DNA of 39,666 nucleotides from Pseudoduganella sp. (GCA_021323265.1 JAJTCO010000060.1:1-39666), one strand, 5' to 3'. Positions 26,449 to 35,124 are shown, counted from the stretch's first letter. The notes: generated by a model not told the origin, from the sequence alone. A program made the numbers and translations.

Positions 26449-26832
26449 ATGGGAAAACGCGCACTGGTCCTGTTTGCGCATGGCGCCCGTTCCGCAAGCT
26501 GGGCGGCCCCATTCGAACGGCTGCGCGACATGGTCGCCGCGCGTGCACCCGAGATTGACGTGTCGCTGGCTTTCCTTGAACTGATGTCGCCGCGCCTGCC
26601 CGAGCAGGTGGCCGCGCTGGCCGCGCGCGGGATCGACGACGTGACGGTGGTGCCGGTGTTCCTGGGGCAGGGCGGCCACGTGTTGCGCGACCTGCCGCTG
26701 CTGCTGGATGAATTGCGCGTTGCGCACCCGGGCATCGCCGTCCGCGCCGTCGGCGCGGTGGGGGAAGACCCGCAGGTGCTGCGCGCGATGACCGATTACT
26801 GCTTGTCTTCCTTGCCTTCGCCCTTGGCGTGA
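26449..26832 (+). CDS. Single-domain CbiX/SirB-type sirohydrochlorin chelatase
   Basis: A 127-residue protein with one CbiX domain, the short form of chelatases that insert Co or Fe into sirohydrochlorin. The two metal-binding His of the family appear as His11 (LFAHGAR) and His77 (FLGQGGHV); ELMSPRLPEQV and DDVTVVPVFLG are also typical. It begins 1 base after lptG, so it is expressed with the LPS transporter genes. Its C-terminus overlaps the convergent gene at 26796 by 37 bases. With cobA and cysI nearby, a role in making siroheme for sulfite reductase (ferrochelation) is the likeliest reading; cobalt chelation for cobalamin is possible. Confidence 0.85.
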   Translation: MGKRALVLFAHGARSASWAAPFERLRDMVAARAPEIDVSLAFLELMSPRLPEQVAALAARGIDDVTVVPVFLGQGGHVLRDLPLLLDELRVAHPGIAVRAVGAVGEDPQVLRAMTDYCLSSLPSPLA

Positions 26833-27548
26833 GCCACCATGGCGGCGATCGTGCTGCCGGGATGCTCGAATTCGCGCTGCACGGCGTCGCGCAGCGCTTC
26901 CGATTTCAGCGATTCCAGGGCCGCGTTGCTGGCCTTGACCACTTCCTCGTCTTCGCCCAGGCGGCGCAGCACTTCCACCACCAAACGCACTTCCTTGGCG
27001 TAGTTCAGCACGAAGGCCAGCAGTTGCGGGGCGGACGAGGTGTTGCCGCGCTTGGCCATCTCCTCGGCAAAGTCGTTGACCCGCGTGGCCAGCGCAGCGA
27101 TGCGGGCAACCGGATCGGGCAGGTAGCGGCGCGCCAACTGGAAGTCTTCCACGGCGACCAGGGCCGGCAAGGCCAGCTCGGCGCAGTCCTTCGCCAGCTC
27201 CGGCAGCTGGGTGTCGATCTGGGTGAACAGGTCGTGGGTGGCGCGCTCGTCGCCCAGCGCGCTGTTGATGGCGCTGACGTCGTGGAACAGGGCCAGCGTG
27301 GCCGCGCCGTTCAGCAGGCGTTGGGTGTCGCGGTCGCGGATCGCCTGCAGCGCGCGGCGCGCCAGCGGAAACTGTTCGGCAAGGTAGATCCAGTCGCGCA
27401 GGGCGAAGGACAGGCGCACGCCGGCCAGTCCCGGGTCCGATGCGAGCGCATGCTCGTGGAACCACAGGTGGTCGCGCAGGGCGTCTTCGTAATTGCCTGC
27501 CAGGCGCGCACTGCGGGCGCGCTCCAGGACTTCGTGGGCTTGGCTCAT
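26796..27548 (-). CDS. Hypothetical all-helical (TPR-like) protein, 250 residues
   Basis: Function not recognised. The protein is predicted from sequence to be almost all helix, with TPR/SEL1-like spacing of Ala, Leu and aromatic residues (for example ARLAGNYEDALRDHLWFHEH near residue 14). It has no signal peptide or membrane segment. The C-terminus is charged (AKGEGKEDKQ). A GAGAGAGG ribosome binding site precedes the ATG. It lies about 95 bases after cobA on the same strand and may be the last gene of the sulfur operon, or a separate unit. Its 3' end overlaps the convergent chelatase gene by 37 bases. Confidence 0.72.
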   Translation of the reverse strand: MSQAHEVLERARSARLAGNYEDALRDHLWFHEHALASDPGLAGVRLSFALRDWIYLAEQFPLARRALQAIRDRDTQRLLNGAATLALFHDVSAINSALGDERATHDLFTQIDTQLPELAKDCAELALPALVAVEDFQLARRYLPDPVARIAALATRVNDFAEEMAKRGNTSSAPQLLAFVLNYAKEVRLVVEVLRRLGEDEEVVKASNAALESLKSEALRDAVQREFEHPGSTIAAMVAHAKGEGKEDKQ

Positions 27549-27642
27549 CTTGTACCTCTCTCTTATGAGGTCGGTATTTTACGCCTAAACCCGGCAAACC
27601 TGGGGCAGCCCACGGGGCCGGCCCCTTGCGCCCGCTCGCGTT

Positions 27643-28359
27643 TTAGCGGGCCTGATGCGAACGCGCCGCCATGGCGTTGCCCAGCATGACCAGGACAGGG
27701 CCATGCGCCGCCGGCAGCCCGTGCGCCAGGTCGGCCAGGGTGATGCGCTCGACGCGCTGGTCGGGGCGGCTGACGTTCTCGATGACCACCACCGGCGTTT
27801 CCGGCGCGCGCCCCTGCGACAGCAGGTTGTTGGCGGTGGCAATGGCTTCGCGCCCGCCCATGTACTGCACCAGGGTATCGGTGGAGGGGATGGTGAGTTC
27901 TTCCGGGTGGCCCGGCGCGGTGGAGGAGGTAAAGAAGGCAACGCTGCGCGCGACGCCGCGCTTGGTGAGCGGTTGCAAGGTGGCGGCGGCGGCGGCAACG
28001 GCAGTGGTGATGCCGGGCACGACTTCGACTTCGATGCCATGCTGCTCCAGCGCCGACAATTCCTCGTCGGCACGACCGAACAGCATCGGGTCGCCGCCCT
28101 TGAGGCGCACCACCAGGCGGTGACGCGCCGCGCATTCGACCAGTTGCTGGTTGATGAAGCCTTGCGCCGTGGAGCGCTGGCCGGCGCGCTTGCCGACCGA
28201 AATCTTCTCCGCCTGCGGGCACAGTTCCAGCATTTCCGGCGTCACCAGCGCGTCATACAGCACCACGTCGGCTTGCGCCAGCAGGCGCGCACCGCGCATG
28301 GTGATCAGGTCCTGCGCCCCGGGTCCAGCTCCGATCAAATACACTTTCCCGTATGGCAT
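27643..28359 (-). CDS. cobA: Uroporphyrinogen-III C-methyltransferase (SUMT)
   Basis: A 238-residue SAM-dependent methyltransferase that adds two methyl groups to uroporphyrinogen III to give precorrin-2, the first step to siroheme and cobalamin. Motifs are YLIGAGPGAQDLIT at the N-terminus, the glycine-rich VRLKGGDPMLFGR, and VVPGITTAVAAAA. It is a stand-alone SUMT; the dehydrogenase/chelatase part found in fused CysG is absent, and a CbiX chelatase lies nearby. AGGAGCC precedes the ATG. It follows cysN by 24 bases on the same strand, so it is made with the genes whose product (CysI) needs siroheme. Confidence 0.95.
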   Translation of the reverse strand: MPYGKVYLIGAGPGAQDLITMRGARLLAQADVVLYDALVTPEMLELCPQAEKISVGKRAGQRSTAQGFINQQLVECAARHRLVVRLKGGDPMLFGRADEELSALEQHGIEVEVVPGITTAVAAAAATLQPLTKRGVARSVAFFTSSTAPGHPEELTIPSTDTLVQYMGGREAIATANNLLSQGRAPETPVVVIENVSRPDQRVERITLADLAHGLPAAHGPVLVMLGNAMAARSHQAR

Positions 28360-28383
28360 GCGCAGGCTCCTGTCTGGCGAAGG

Positions 28384-29691
28384 TTACTCGCCGAGGCGGA
28401 TCATGCCTGCGGCTACTGTCTGGTGCGTGACCTCATCGATCAGGATGAAGGCGCCGGTGGCGCGGCTGTCGGCGTAGGCGTCGGCCGCCAGCGGCTGCTG
28501 TACGGTCAGCGCAATGCGTGCCACGTCGTTCAGCTTCAGCGCCTCTGCATCGTGCCGCTGCTGGGTGTTGATGTCAAGGATGGAGTCGATTTTCGTGATT
28601 TTTGCCGCGGTCTGGCGGGTGCCGTGCTTGATCCAGTACTTGCGGCGCACGTCGAGCGGTTCCTCGGAGAGCCAGCACACGTCGGCATTGACCTGCTTGA
28701 GCAGCGTGGCCGGCTGCGCGCTCGAGGCCAGCAGGTCGCCGCGCGACACGTCCACGTATTCCTCCAGCACGATGGTCACCGACTGGCCGACCGAGGCGAA
28801 GGGCAGGGAGCCGTCGAAGGTGACAATCTCCTTCACCGTGGCGCTCTGTCCCGAGGGCTGCACCACCAGCTTGTCGCCCACGGCGACGCTGCCCGCTTCG
28901 ATGCGGCCCATGTAGCCGCGGAAGTCGTTCGCTTCGTGGCCGTTGTGGCGCGCCACGAGCTGCACCGGGAAGCGGAAGGCGGCGCTGTGCGATTCGTCGT
29001 ACACCGACAGGTCTTCCAGCAGCTCGATCAGGGTCGGGCCCTGGTACCACGCCATGCGCTCGCTCTTTTCGACCACATTGTCGCCGGCCAGCGCCGACAG
29101 CGGGATGGTCTTGACGTCCTTGATGCCGAGGGTTGCGGCGAACTCGCGGTAAGCCTTGACGATGCGCTCGTACACGGCGCGGTCGTAGCCGACCAGGTCC
29201 ATCTTGTTCACGGCCACCACCACGTGCTCGATCTGCAGCAGGTGGGCGATGGTGGAGTGGCGCTTGGTCTGGATCAGCAGGTCTACGCCGCCGTCCTCGC
29301 GCAGCTTCACCTTCGACACGTCGACCAGGATGATCACGGCGTCGGCGGTGGAAGCGCCGGTCACCATGTTGCGGGTGTACTGCTCATGCCCCGGCGTGTC
29401 GGCGATGATGAACTTGCGCTTGGGCGTGGCGAAGTAGCGGTAGGCGACGTCGATGGTGATGCCTTGCTCGCGCTCGGCCTCCAGGCCGTCGGTCAGCAGC
29501 GACAGGTCGATGGTGTCGCCCACGGTGCGCTTATGCTTGGCGCGCGAGACGGCCGCCAGCTGGTCGGCGAAGATGCCCTTGCTGTCGAACAGCAGGCGGC
29601 CGATCAGGGTGCTCTTGCCGTCGTCGACGGAGCCGGCGGTGATGAAGCGCAGCAGGTTGCGTTCGTTCAGTTTGTCGGTCAGTGCGTTCAT
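28384..29691 (-). CDS. cysN: Sulfate adenylyltransferase subunit 1 CysN
   Basis: A 435-residue GTPase subunit of ATP sulfurylase, which with CysD makes adenosine 5'-phosphosulfate (APS) from sulfate and ATP. GTP-binding motifs are GSVDDGKS at 20-27, DTPGH at 98-102 and NKMD at 162-165, followed by elongation-factor-like beta-barrel domains. There is no C-terminal APS-kinase (CysC) fusion, which fits the APS-reducing route shown by cysH. The start codon shares one base with the cysD stop, so the two subunits are translationally coupled. Confidence 0.96.
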   Translation of the reverse strand: MNALTDKLNERNLLRFITAGSVDDGKSTLIGRLLFDSKGIFADQLAAVSRAKHKRTVGDTIDLSLLTDGLEAEREQGITIDVAYRYFATPKRKFIIADTPGHEQYTRNMVTGASTADAVIILVDVSKVKLREDGGVDLLIQTKRHSTIAHLLQIEHVVVAVNKMDLVGYDRAVYERIVKAYREFAATLGIKDVKTIPLSALAGDNVVEKSERMAWYQGPTLIELLEDLSVYDESHSAAFRFPVQLVARHNGHEANDFRGYMGRIEAGSVAVGDKLVVQPSGQSATVKEIVTFDGSLPFASVGQSVTIVLEEYVDVSRGDLLASSAQPATLLKQVNADVCWLSEEPLDVRRKYWIKHGTRQTAAKITKIDSILDINTQQRHDAEALKLNDVARIALTVQQPLAADAYADSRATGAFILIDEVTHQTVAAGMIRLGE

Positions 29692-30614
29692 CAGAAATAT
29701 CCTTGCTTCTTGCGTTTTTCCATGGAGGCCTCGGAGGTCTGGTCGTCCATCCGGGTCGCGCCGCGTTCGGTGACTTCGGTGACGGCGGTTTCGGCGATGA
29801 TCGAATCCACGTCAGCCGCATCCGATGCCACGGGGCAGGTGCAGGAAATGTCGCCCACGGTGCGGAAGCGCACCACGCGCGTTTCGATGCTTTCGCCTTC
29901 ACGCGCCGGGGTCAGGCTGGTCAGGGGCACCAGCAGGCCGTTGCGCGGGATCACCTGGCGCTCGTGCGCGAAGTAGATCGAGGGCAGGGCCAGCTTTTCG
30001 CGGGCGATGTACTGCCACACATCGAGTTCGGTCCAGTTCGAGATCGGGAACACGCGCATGTTCTCGCCCGGGTGGACGCGGGTGTTATACAGGTCCCACA
30101 GTTCCGGGCGCTGCGCCTTCGGGTCCCACTGGCCGAATTCGTCGCGGAAGGAGAAGATGCGTTCCTTGGCGCGCGCCTTTTCCTCGTCGCGGCGTGCGCC
30201 GCCGATGCAGGCGTCGAAGCCGTGTTCTGCGATGGTTTCCAGCAGCGTCACCGCCTGCGCGGCGTTGCGCGAGTCGGTCTGCGGGTTACGCAGGCGCACG
30301 GTACCCTTGCGGATCGATTCTTCTACCGAGCCGACGATCAGGCGCTCACCCAGTTCGGCTACGCGGCGGTCGCGGAATTCGATCACTTCCTGGAAATTGT
30401 GGCCGGTGTCGATGTGCACCAGGGGGAAAGGGAATTTACCGGGACGGAAAGCCTTTTCGGCAATGCGCAGCAGGACCACCGAGTCCTTGCCGCCGCTGAA
30501 CAGCAGGGCAGGGTTCGAGCATTCGGCCGCAACCTCGCGCATGATGTGGATCGCTTCCGATTCCAGCGCGTCGAGGTGGCGCGAGTTGACGTGTTGTTCT
30601 ACCAGTGCGTTCAT
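29691..30614 (-). CDS. cysD: Sulfate adenylyltransferase subunit 2 CysD
   Basis: A 307-residue catalytic subunit of ATP sulfurylase from the PP-loop ATP pyrophosphatase family. The PP-loop FSGGKDSVVLL lies at about 39-49; other family patterns are PLVHIDTGHNFQEVIEFRD, ACIGGARRDEEKARAKER and the C-terminal TVGDISCTCPV. It begins 1 base after the cysH stop and is coupled to cysN. It acts in the cytoplasm as the CysDN complex. Confidence 0.96.
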   Translation of the reverse strand: MNALVEQHVNSRHLDALESEAIHIMREVAAECSNPALLFSGGKDSVVLLRIAEKAFRPGKFPFPLVHIDTGHNFQEVIEFRDRRVAELGERLIVGSVEESIRKGTVRLRNPQTDSRNAAQAVTLLETIAEHGFDACIGGARRDEEKARAKERIFSFRDEFGQWDPKAQRPELWDLYNTRVHPGENMRVFPISNWTELDVWQYIAREKLALPSIYFAHERQVIPRNGLLVPLTSLTPAREGESIETRVVRFRTVGDISCTCPVASDAADVDSIIAETAVTEVTERGATRMDDQTSEASMEKRKKQGYF

Positions 30615-30615
30615 G

Positions 30616-31329
30616 TCAAGCTACTTTCTTAATGCGAATCAGTTTGCCGTCGACCAGGTGCAGGCCGCATTCCTTCGATTCCGGGTTCTCCCACCACCAG
30701 CGGCCGGCGCGCACATCCTCGCCTGGCTCGATGGCGCGGGTGCAGGGTTCGCAGCCGATCGACGGATAGCCCTGGTCGTGCAGCGGGTTGTAAGGCACGT
30801 CGTTGCCGCGGATGTATTCCCACACTTCCTCCTCCGACCAGTCGGCCAGAGGATTGAACTTCTGCATGCCGTGCGCGGCATCGTCTTCCTGCACCGGCAA
30901 GTCGCTGCGGGTGCTCGATTGCGCGCGGCGCTGGCCGGTAATCCAGGCGGCCTTGCCCTGCAAGGCGCGGCCCAAGGGTTCGACCTTGCGGATGTGGCAG
31001 CATTCCTTGCGCAGCTCGACGCTGTCGTAGAAGGCGTTGTGGCCATGCTTGACGATGTGCGCCGTGACGTCCGACTGCCTGGGGCGGTACAGCGCAATCT
31101 CGTAGCCGTAGCGTTCCTGCACGCGCGCCACCATGTCCAGGGTTTCCTTGTGCAGGCGGCCGGTTTCCAGGGAGAAGATGCCCACTGGCAGGCCTGCCTT
31201 CAGGATCAGGTCCGTCAGGACCATGTCTTCTGCCGCCAGGCTGGAGGCGAAGACTGCCGGCGAATGCTCCTCGGCGATGCGTTCCAGCGTGGCGAGCGTC
31301 TGCGTGACGCGGGCTGCGAGTTCGCTCAT
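30616..31329 (-). CDS. cysH: APS-type adenylylsulfate reductase CysH
   Basis: A 237-residue assimilatory reductase converting APS to sulfite with reduced thioredoxin. Four Cys that bind a [4Fe-4S] cluster in APS-using enzymes are present: Cys110-Cys111 (RKECCHIRK) and Cys193/Cys196 (GCEPCTRA). The catalytic Cys221 lies in the C-terminal ECGLH motif. The paired-Cys motifs distinguish it from the enterobacterial PAPS reductase, which lacks the cluster. Substrate-binding patterns SLETGRLHKETL and TGQRRAQSSTR are visible. It lies between the DUF934 gene and cysD with spacers of a few bases. Confidence 0.95.
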   Translation of the reverse strand: MSELAARVTQTLATLERIAEEHSPAVFASSLAAEDMVLTDLILKAGLPVGIFSLETGRLHKETLDMVARVQERYGYEIALYRPRQSDVTAHIVKHGHNAFYDSVELRKECCHIRKVEPLGRALQGKAAWITGQRRAQSSTRSDLPVQEDDAAHGMQKFNPLADWSEEEVWEYIRGNDVPYNPLHDQGYPSIGCEPCTRAIEPGEDVRAGRWWWENPESKECGLHLVDGKLIRIKKVA

Positions 31330-31331
31330 GA

Positions 31332-31907
31332 TCAGGCCTCGGCGGTGGTGGCTTGGGCCGGCGCAGGACGGCCGTGGCGGCGGAACAGCGGTACGCGCTG
31401 GTCGACCGATGCCTGGTAGGTTTCGCTGAAGACGGTCAAGCCTTTCAGCGCGTCCTCGATGCTGCGGTCCGGGCGCGTGTCGTAGGCGTCGAAGCCGACG
31501 CGCTGCATGGAAAACAGCTGGTCGCGCAGCACATCGCCGATGGCGCGCAGCTCACCCTTCCAGCCCAGGCGCGAACGCAGGTTCCAGGCGTGCGAGTAGC
31601 CGCGGCCGTCGGTGAATTTCGGGAAGTCGATCGCCACCAGCGCCAGGCGCGGCAAGTCCTCGCGCAAGGCGACCGGGTCTTCGTCCGGGGCCAGCCACAC
31701 GCCGATCTCGCCGGCGGCGGCGCGCGCGGACAGGGCATCGCGCTGCGCCAGCCAGGTGGCCAGCGGAACGATCACGCGGCCTTGCGGCACGTCCAGGGCT
31801 GCCACGGTTTCTGCGGATGCGGCGACGCCTTCTGCGGACTCCGGCGCGCGCAGCAGGTTCCAGTCGTCCGCCACGATGCCGTGGCCCTTGATGATTTGCT
31901 TAGGCAT
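31332..31907 (-). CDS. DUF934 protein of the sulfite reductase operon
   Basis: A 191-residue DUF934-family protein, seen in many beta- and gammaproteobacteria directly after a one-piece CysI. Its role is unproven; a part in electron delivery to sulfite reductase or in enzyme assembly has been suggested from the context. Typical patterns are VPLATWLAQRDAL near the N-terminus, WLAPDEDPVAL, IDFPKFTDGRGYS and the region RAIGDVLRDQLFSMQRVGFDAY. There are no cysteines for an Fe/S cluster. Its start overlaps the 3' end of cysI by 8 bases. Confidence 0.9.
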   Translation of the reverse strand: MPKQIIKGHGIVADDWNLLRAPESAEGVAASAETVAALDVPQGRVIVPLATWLAQRDALSARAAAGEIGVWLAPDEDPVALREDLPRLALVAIDFPKFTDGRGYSHAWNLRSRLGWKGELRAIGDVLRDQLFSMQRVGFDAYDTRPDRSIEDALKGLTVFSETYQASVDQRVPLFRRHGRPAPAQATTAEA

Positions 31908-33585
31908 ATTCAGCCTCCTTTTCTTCTTCCACGGCGATAGGCGTGGCGTACACGAAATCCTTGAACGGGGCGACGCCCAGGCGCTGCGCGGTGTCGACGA
32001 AGCGCTCTTCCGGGGTGCGCTCGCGCACGTATACCTGCAGCAGGCGGTCGATCACTTCCGGCATCTGCGCGGCGGAGAAGGACGGGCCGATGATTTTTCC
32101 GATGGCGGAGTTGTTGCCCTGCGCGCCGCCGATCGACACCTGATACCATTCGCTGCCGTCCTTGTCCACGCCCAGCACGCCGATATTGCCGACGTGGTGG
32201 TGGCCGCAGGCGTTGATGCAGCCGGAGATGTTCAGCTCGAAGTCGCCGATGTCGTGCAGGAAGTCGATGCGGTCGAAACGCTCCGCAATGGCCTGCGCGA
32301 TCGGGATCGACTTGGCGTTGGCCAGCGAGCAGAAGTCGCCGCCCGGGCAGCAGATGATGTCGGTCAGCAGGCCGATGTTCGGCGTCGCCAGGCCCTGGGC
32401 CTTGATTTCCTGCCACAGGTCGAACAACTGGGTCTGTTCAACGTCGGCCAGCACGATGTTCTGCTCGTGCGTCACGCGCAGTTCGCCGAAGCTGTACCGG
32501 TCGGCCAGGTCGGCCATGAAATCCATCTGCGCATCGGTCGCGTCGCCCGGCGGCACGCCGGTCTTCTTCAGCGACAGCACTACGGCCGCATAGCCCGGCA
32601 CCTTGTGCGCCTTCACGTTGCGCTTGAGCCAGTTGTTGAACGCCTTGTTGTCGGCATGGCCTGCGGCCGGGTCGATGGCAGGCAGCGCCTTGTAGCCGTG
32701 CGGCTGGAAGTAGGCGATGATGCGCTCCATTTCCTCCAAGGTCAGGGTCTGCTCGGTGCCTTTCAGGTCTTCCCACTCGGCTTCCACCTGGCGCGTGAAT
32801 TCTTCCACGCCCATGGCTTTCAGCAGGATCTTGATGCGGGCCTTGTATTTGTTGTCGCGGCGGCCGTGCAGGTTATACACGCGCATGATCGCCTCGATAT
32901 AGGTCAGCAGGTGTTCGCGCGGCAGGAACTCTCGGATCACGCTGCCCAGGATCGGGGTACGGCCCATGCCGCCGCCGACCATGACCTTGAAGCCGATTTC
33001 GCCCGCTTCGTCCTTCACCACCGTCAGTCCGATATCGTGCACGGCGATGGCGGCGCGGTCTTCCACGGCGCCGTTGATCGCCACCTTGAACTTGCGGGGC
33101 AGGGCGATGAACTCGGGGTGGAAGGTGGACCACTGGCGCAGCACCTCGGCATACGGGCGCGGATCGATGATCTCGTCCGCCGCCACGCCGGCGAATTCGT
33201 CGGACGTCACGTTGCGGATGCAGTTGCCGGAGGTTTGGATGGCGTGCATTTCCACCGTGGCCAGGTCGGCCAGGATGTCCGGCGACTCTTCCAGCTTGAT
33301 CCAGTTGAACTGGATGTTCTGGCGCGTGGTGAAGTGGCCATAGCCGCGGTCGTACTTGCGCGCGATATGGGCGAACATGCGCATCTGCTGCGACGACAGC
33401 AGGCCGTAAGGCACGGCGATGCGCAGCATGTAGGCGTGGCGCTGGTTGTACAAGCCGTTCTGCAAGCGCAGCGGCAGGAATTCCGCCTCGCTCAGCTCAT
33501 CGTTCAGGCGGCGTTGCACCTGGTCGCGGTATTGCGCGATGCGTTCGCGGACGATGAGGTGGTCGTATTGATCGTATTGATACAT
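31900..33585 (-). CDS. cysI: Sulfite reductase hemoprotein, one-piece CysI type
   Basis: A 561-residue siroheme and [4Fe-4S] enzyme that reduces sulfite to sulfide with six electrons. Cluster and siroheme ligands are seen as Cys413-x5-Cys419 (CCPGGDFCSLA) and Cys456-x3-Cys460 (SGCINACGHHHVGN). Other patterns are YGHFTTRQNIQFNWI and GGGMGRTPILG. The start at 33585 (MYQYDQYDHL) has GGGAAAG about 5 bases upstream; an in-frame ATG at 33621 has none. No cysJ flavoprotein gene is present in the window, so electrons probably come from ferredoxin or another carrier. It is the first gene of the minus-strand operon and divergent from cysB. Confidence 0.94.
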   Translation of the reverse strand: MYQYDQYDHLIVRERIAQYRDQVQRRLNDELSEAEFLPLRLQNGLYNQRHAYMLRIAVPYGLLSSQQMRMFAHIARKYDRGYGHFTTRQNIQFNWIKLEESPDILADLATVEMHAIQTSGNCIRNVTSDEFAGVAADEIIDPRPYAEVLRQWSTFHPEFIALPRKFKVAINGAVEDRAAIAVHDIGLTVVKDEAGEIGFKVMVGGGMGRTPILGSVIREFLPREHLLTYIEAIMRVYNLHGRRDNKYKARIKILLKAMGVEEFTRQVEAEWEDLKGTEQTLTLEEMERIIAYFQPHGYKALPAIDPAAGHADNKAFNNWLKRNVKAHKVPGYAAVVLSLKKTGVPPGDATDAQMDFMADLADRYSFGELRVTHEQNIVLADVEQTQLFDLWQEIKAQGLATPNIGLLTDIICCPGGDFCSLANAKSIPIAQAIAERFDRIDFLHDIGDFELNISGCINACGHHHVGNIGVLGVDKDGSEWYQVSIGGAQGNNSAIGKIIGPSFSAAQMPEVIDRLLQVYVRERTPEERFVDTAQRLGVAPFKDFVYATPIAVEEEKEAEYA

Positions 33586-33666
33586 AGCTTTCCCAGTAAG
33601 GCATGCCCAAAGTGAATTCAATGGTAATGAACCGGGCCCTTATTCCAAACAACATAGTCTTTATTT

Positions 33667-33704
33667 GCTTATATGCTGTTAAGGCATAAGCATCAGCGTA
33701 AAAT
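33667..33704. promoter_or_regulatory. Divergent cysI/cysB control region with dyad
   Basis: The 148-base spacer is AT-rich in its centre (33641-33705). GCTTAT (33667-33672) and ATAAGC (33686-33691) form an inverted repeat, extended inward by TGC/GCA. A -10-like TATAAG for cysI lies on the minus strand at 33668-33673 with a poor -35, as is common for activator-dependent promoters. A TAAAAT for cysB lies on the plus strand at 33699-33704. The TTATTCCAAAC stretch at 33640-33650 resembles sequences I associate with CysB-controlled genes. CysB binding is an inference. Confidence 0.5.
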
Positions 33705-33733
33705 ACGTCCTGGGGAGTCCAACGAGAGCGAGA

Positions 33734-34675
33734 ATGAACCTTCACCAACTGCGATTCGTGCGGGAAGCCGTGCGCCAGAACTACAACCTGACCGACGCCG
33801 CCAAGGCCCTGTTTACGTCCCAGCCGGGCGTTTCCAAGGCAATCATCGAGCTGGAAGAGGAGTTGGGTGTTGATATTTTCACAAGGCACGGCAAGCGCAT
33901 TCGCGGCCTGACGGAACCGGGGCGGCTGGTGCTGCAGTCCGTCGAACTGATCATGCAGGAAATCGACAGCCTGAAACGGATCGGCAAGGAATACGCCGCC
34001 CAGGATTCGGGCAGCTTCACCATCGCCACCACCCACACCCAGGCGCGCTACACGCTACCCAAGGTGGTGCAGGCCTTCATGCTGAAGTACCCGAAGGTAA
34101 GGTTGTCTTTATTGCAAGGCAATCCGAGGCAGATTGCCGAGATGGTGCAGCGCGACCAGGCCGACCTGGCCATCGCCACCGAATCGATCGCCAACGTCGA
34201 CGGGCTGGTCACGCTGCCTTGCTACCAGTGGGAGCACGTGGTGGTGGTGCCGCCCGAGCATCCGCTGCTGAAGATCAAGTCCGTGACGCTGGAAGAAGTG
34301 GCCGAGCATCCCGTCATCACGTATGATGCCGCCTTCGCCGGCCGGTCGCGGATCGACCAGGCCTTCGACAAGCGGGGCCTGAAGCCCGACGTCCTGCTGG
34401 AAGCCATTGACGCCGACGTGATCAAGACCTACGTTGAACTGGGGATGGGCATCGGCATCATTGCCGGCATGGCCTTCGATCCGGAACGCGACCGCAACTT
34501 GCGCGCCATTCCTGCCGGCCACCTGTTCGGCATGAATGTGTCGCGCGTGGCCGTCAAGCAGGGCGCCTACCTGCGTTCCTATATATATACCTTCATCGAG
34601 CTGCTGGCGCCGACCTTGAACCGCAAGCTGATCGAACAGGCGATGAAGGGCGAACATGAGAACTACGAACTGTGA
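33734..34675 (+). CDS. cysB: LysR-type sulfur assimilation regulator CysB
   Basis: A 313-residue LysR-type regulator. The N-terminal helix-turn-helix has the CysB pattern MNLHQLRFVREAVRQNYNLT followed by AAKALFTSQPGVSKAI. The effector domain covers about 90-300, with ATTHTQARYTLP and ELGMGIGIIAGMAFD, which match CysB and Cbl. It is likely to activate the divergent cysI operon when sulfur is scarce (N-acetylserine or O-acetylserine as inducer) and to affect its own promoter. The stop codon overlaps the GTG start of the next gene. Confidence 0.93.
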   Translation: MNLHQLRFVREAVRQNYNLTDAAKALFTSQPGVSKAIIELEEELGVDIFTRHGKRIRGLTEPGRLVLQSVELIMQEIDSLKRIGKEYAAQDSGSFTIATTHTQARYTLPKVVQAFMLKYPKVRLSLLQGNPRQIAEMVQRDQADLAIATESIANVDGLVTLPCYQWEHVVVVPPEHPLLKIKSVTLEEVAEHPVITYDAAFAGRSRIDQAFDKRGLKPDVLLEAIDADVIKTYVELGMGIGIIAGMAFDPERDRNLRAIPAGHLFGMNVSRVAVKQGAYLRSYIYTFIELLAPTLNRKLIEQAMKGEHENYEL

Positions 34676-35124
34676 TTAACGAAGAAGAACTGTATGAAGT
34701 GCGCGAGCACGTAGAGGAACTGCTGGAAGACCATGAGGTGCTCCAGCTGGAAAGCGCCGACTTGTCCGCACTGGACGTGGCGCCCGGCCAGTACACGGCG
34801 GTCTACGCCGAGTTCCTGTGGGCCCAGGTGCCGCGCGAGCAGCAGGACAAGTTCCTGAAACAATTGCGCGAGAAGGTCGGCAAGGACGTGCTGCTGGTGC
34901 TGCTGGGTGAAGACTACGTGGACGGCGAAAGCTATCCCGTCGCGCGCACCGACCAGCACGGAAATACCTACGAATTCCAGAAAGATGCCGACGGAAACCG
35001 CTTCGAAGTGATGAAGAACTACCCGTCCGACAGCTGGCTGCGCAAGCGCCTCGGCATCGCCGCACGTGAAATCAAGGTGCTTCGTTCCGAATATTACTGG
35101 GTTGTGACAGGCCGCCTGAAGTAA
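34672..35124 (+). CDS. Hypothetical acidic protein coupled to cysB, 150 residues
   Basis: Function not recognised. The GTG start at 34672 overlaps the cysB stop (GTGA), and no in-frame ATG occurs near the N-terminus, so translational coupling is likely. The N-terminal third is acidic and helical (NEEELYEVREHVEELLEDHE). The middle has a hydrophobic strand (GKDVLLVLLGEDYVDG), followed by DQHGNTYEFQKDADGNRFEV and the C-terminal YYWVVTGRLK. There is no signal peptide, cysteine or known motif. Its tie to cysB hints at a sulfur-related or CysB-modulating role, which is only a guess. Confidence 0.68.
   Translation: MINEEELYEVREHVEELLEDHEVLQLESADLSALDVAPGQYTAVYAEFLWAQVPREQQDKFLKQLREKVGKDVLLVLLGEDYVDGESYPVARTDQHGNTYEFQKDADGNRFEVMKNYPSDSWLRKRLGIAAREIKVLRSEYYWVVTGRLK

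Noticed and set aside
27614..27651. Palindrome GGGGCCGGCCCC and a 7-bp hairpin overlapping the cobA stop codon
   Set aside because: They could fold after cobA, but there is no T run on the cobA strand and such GC palindromes arise easily in this composition, so a terminator was not called.
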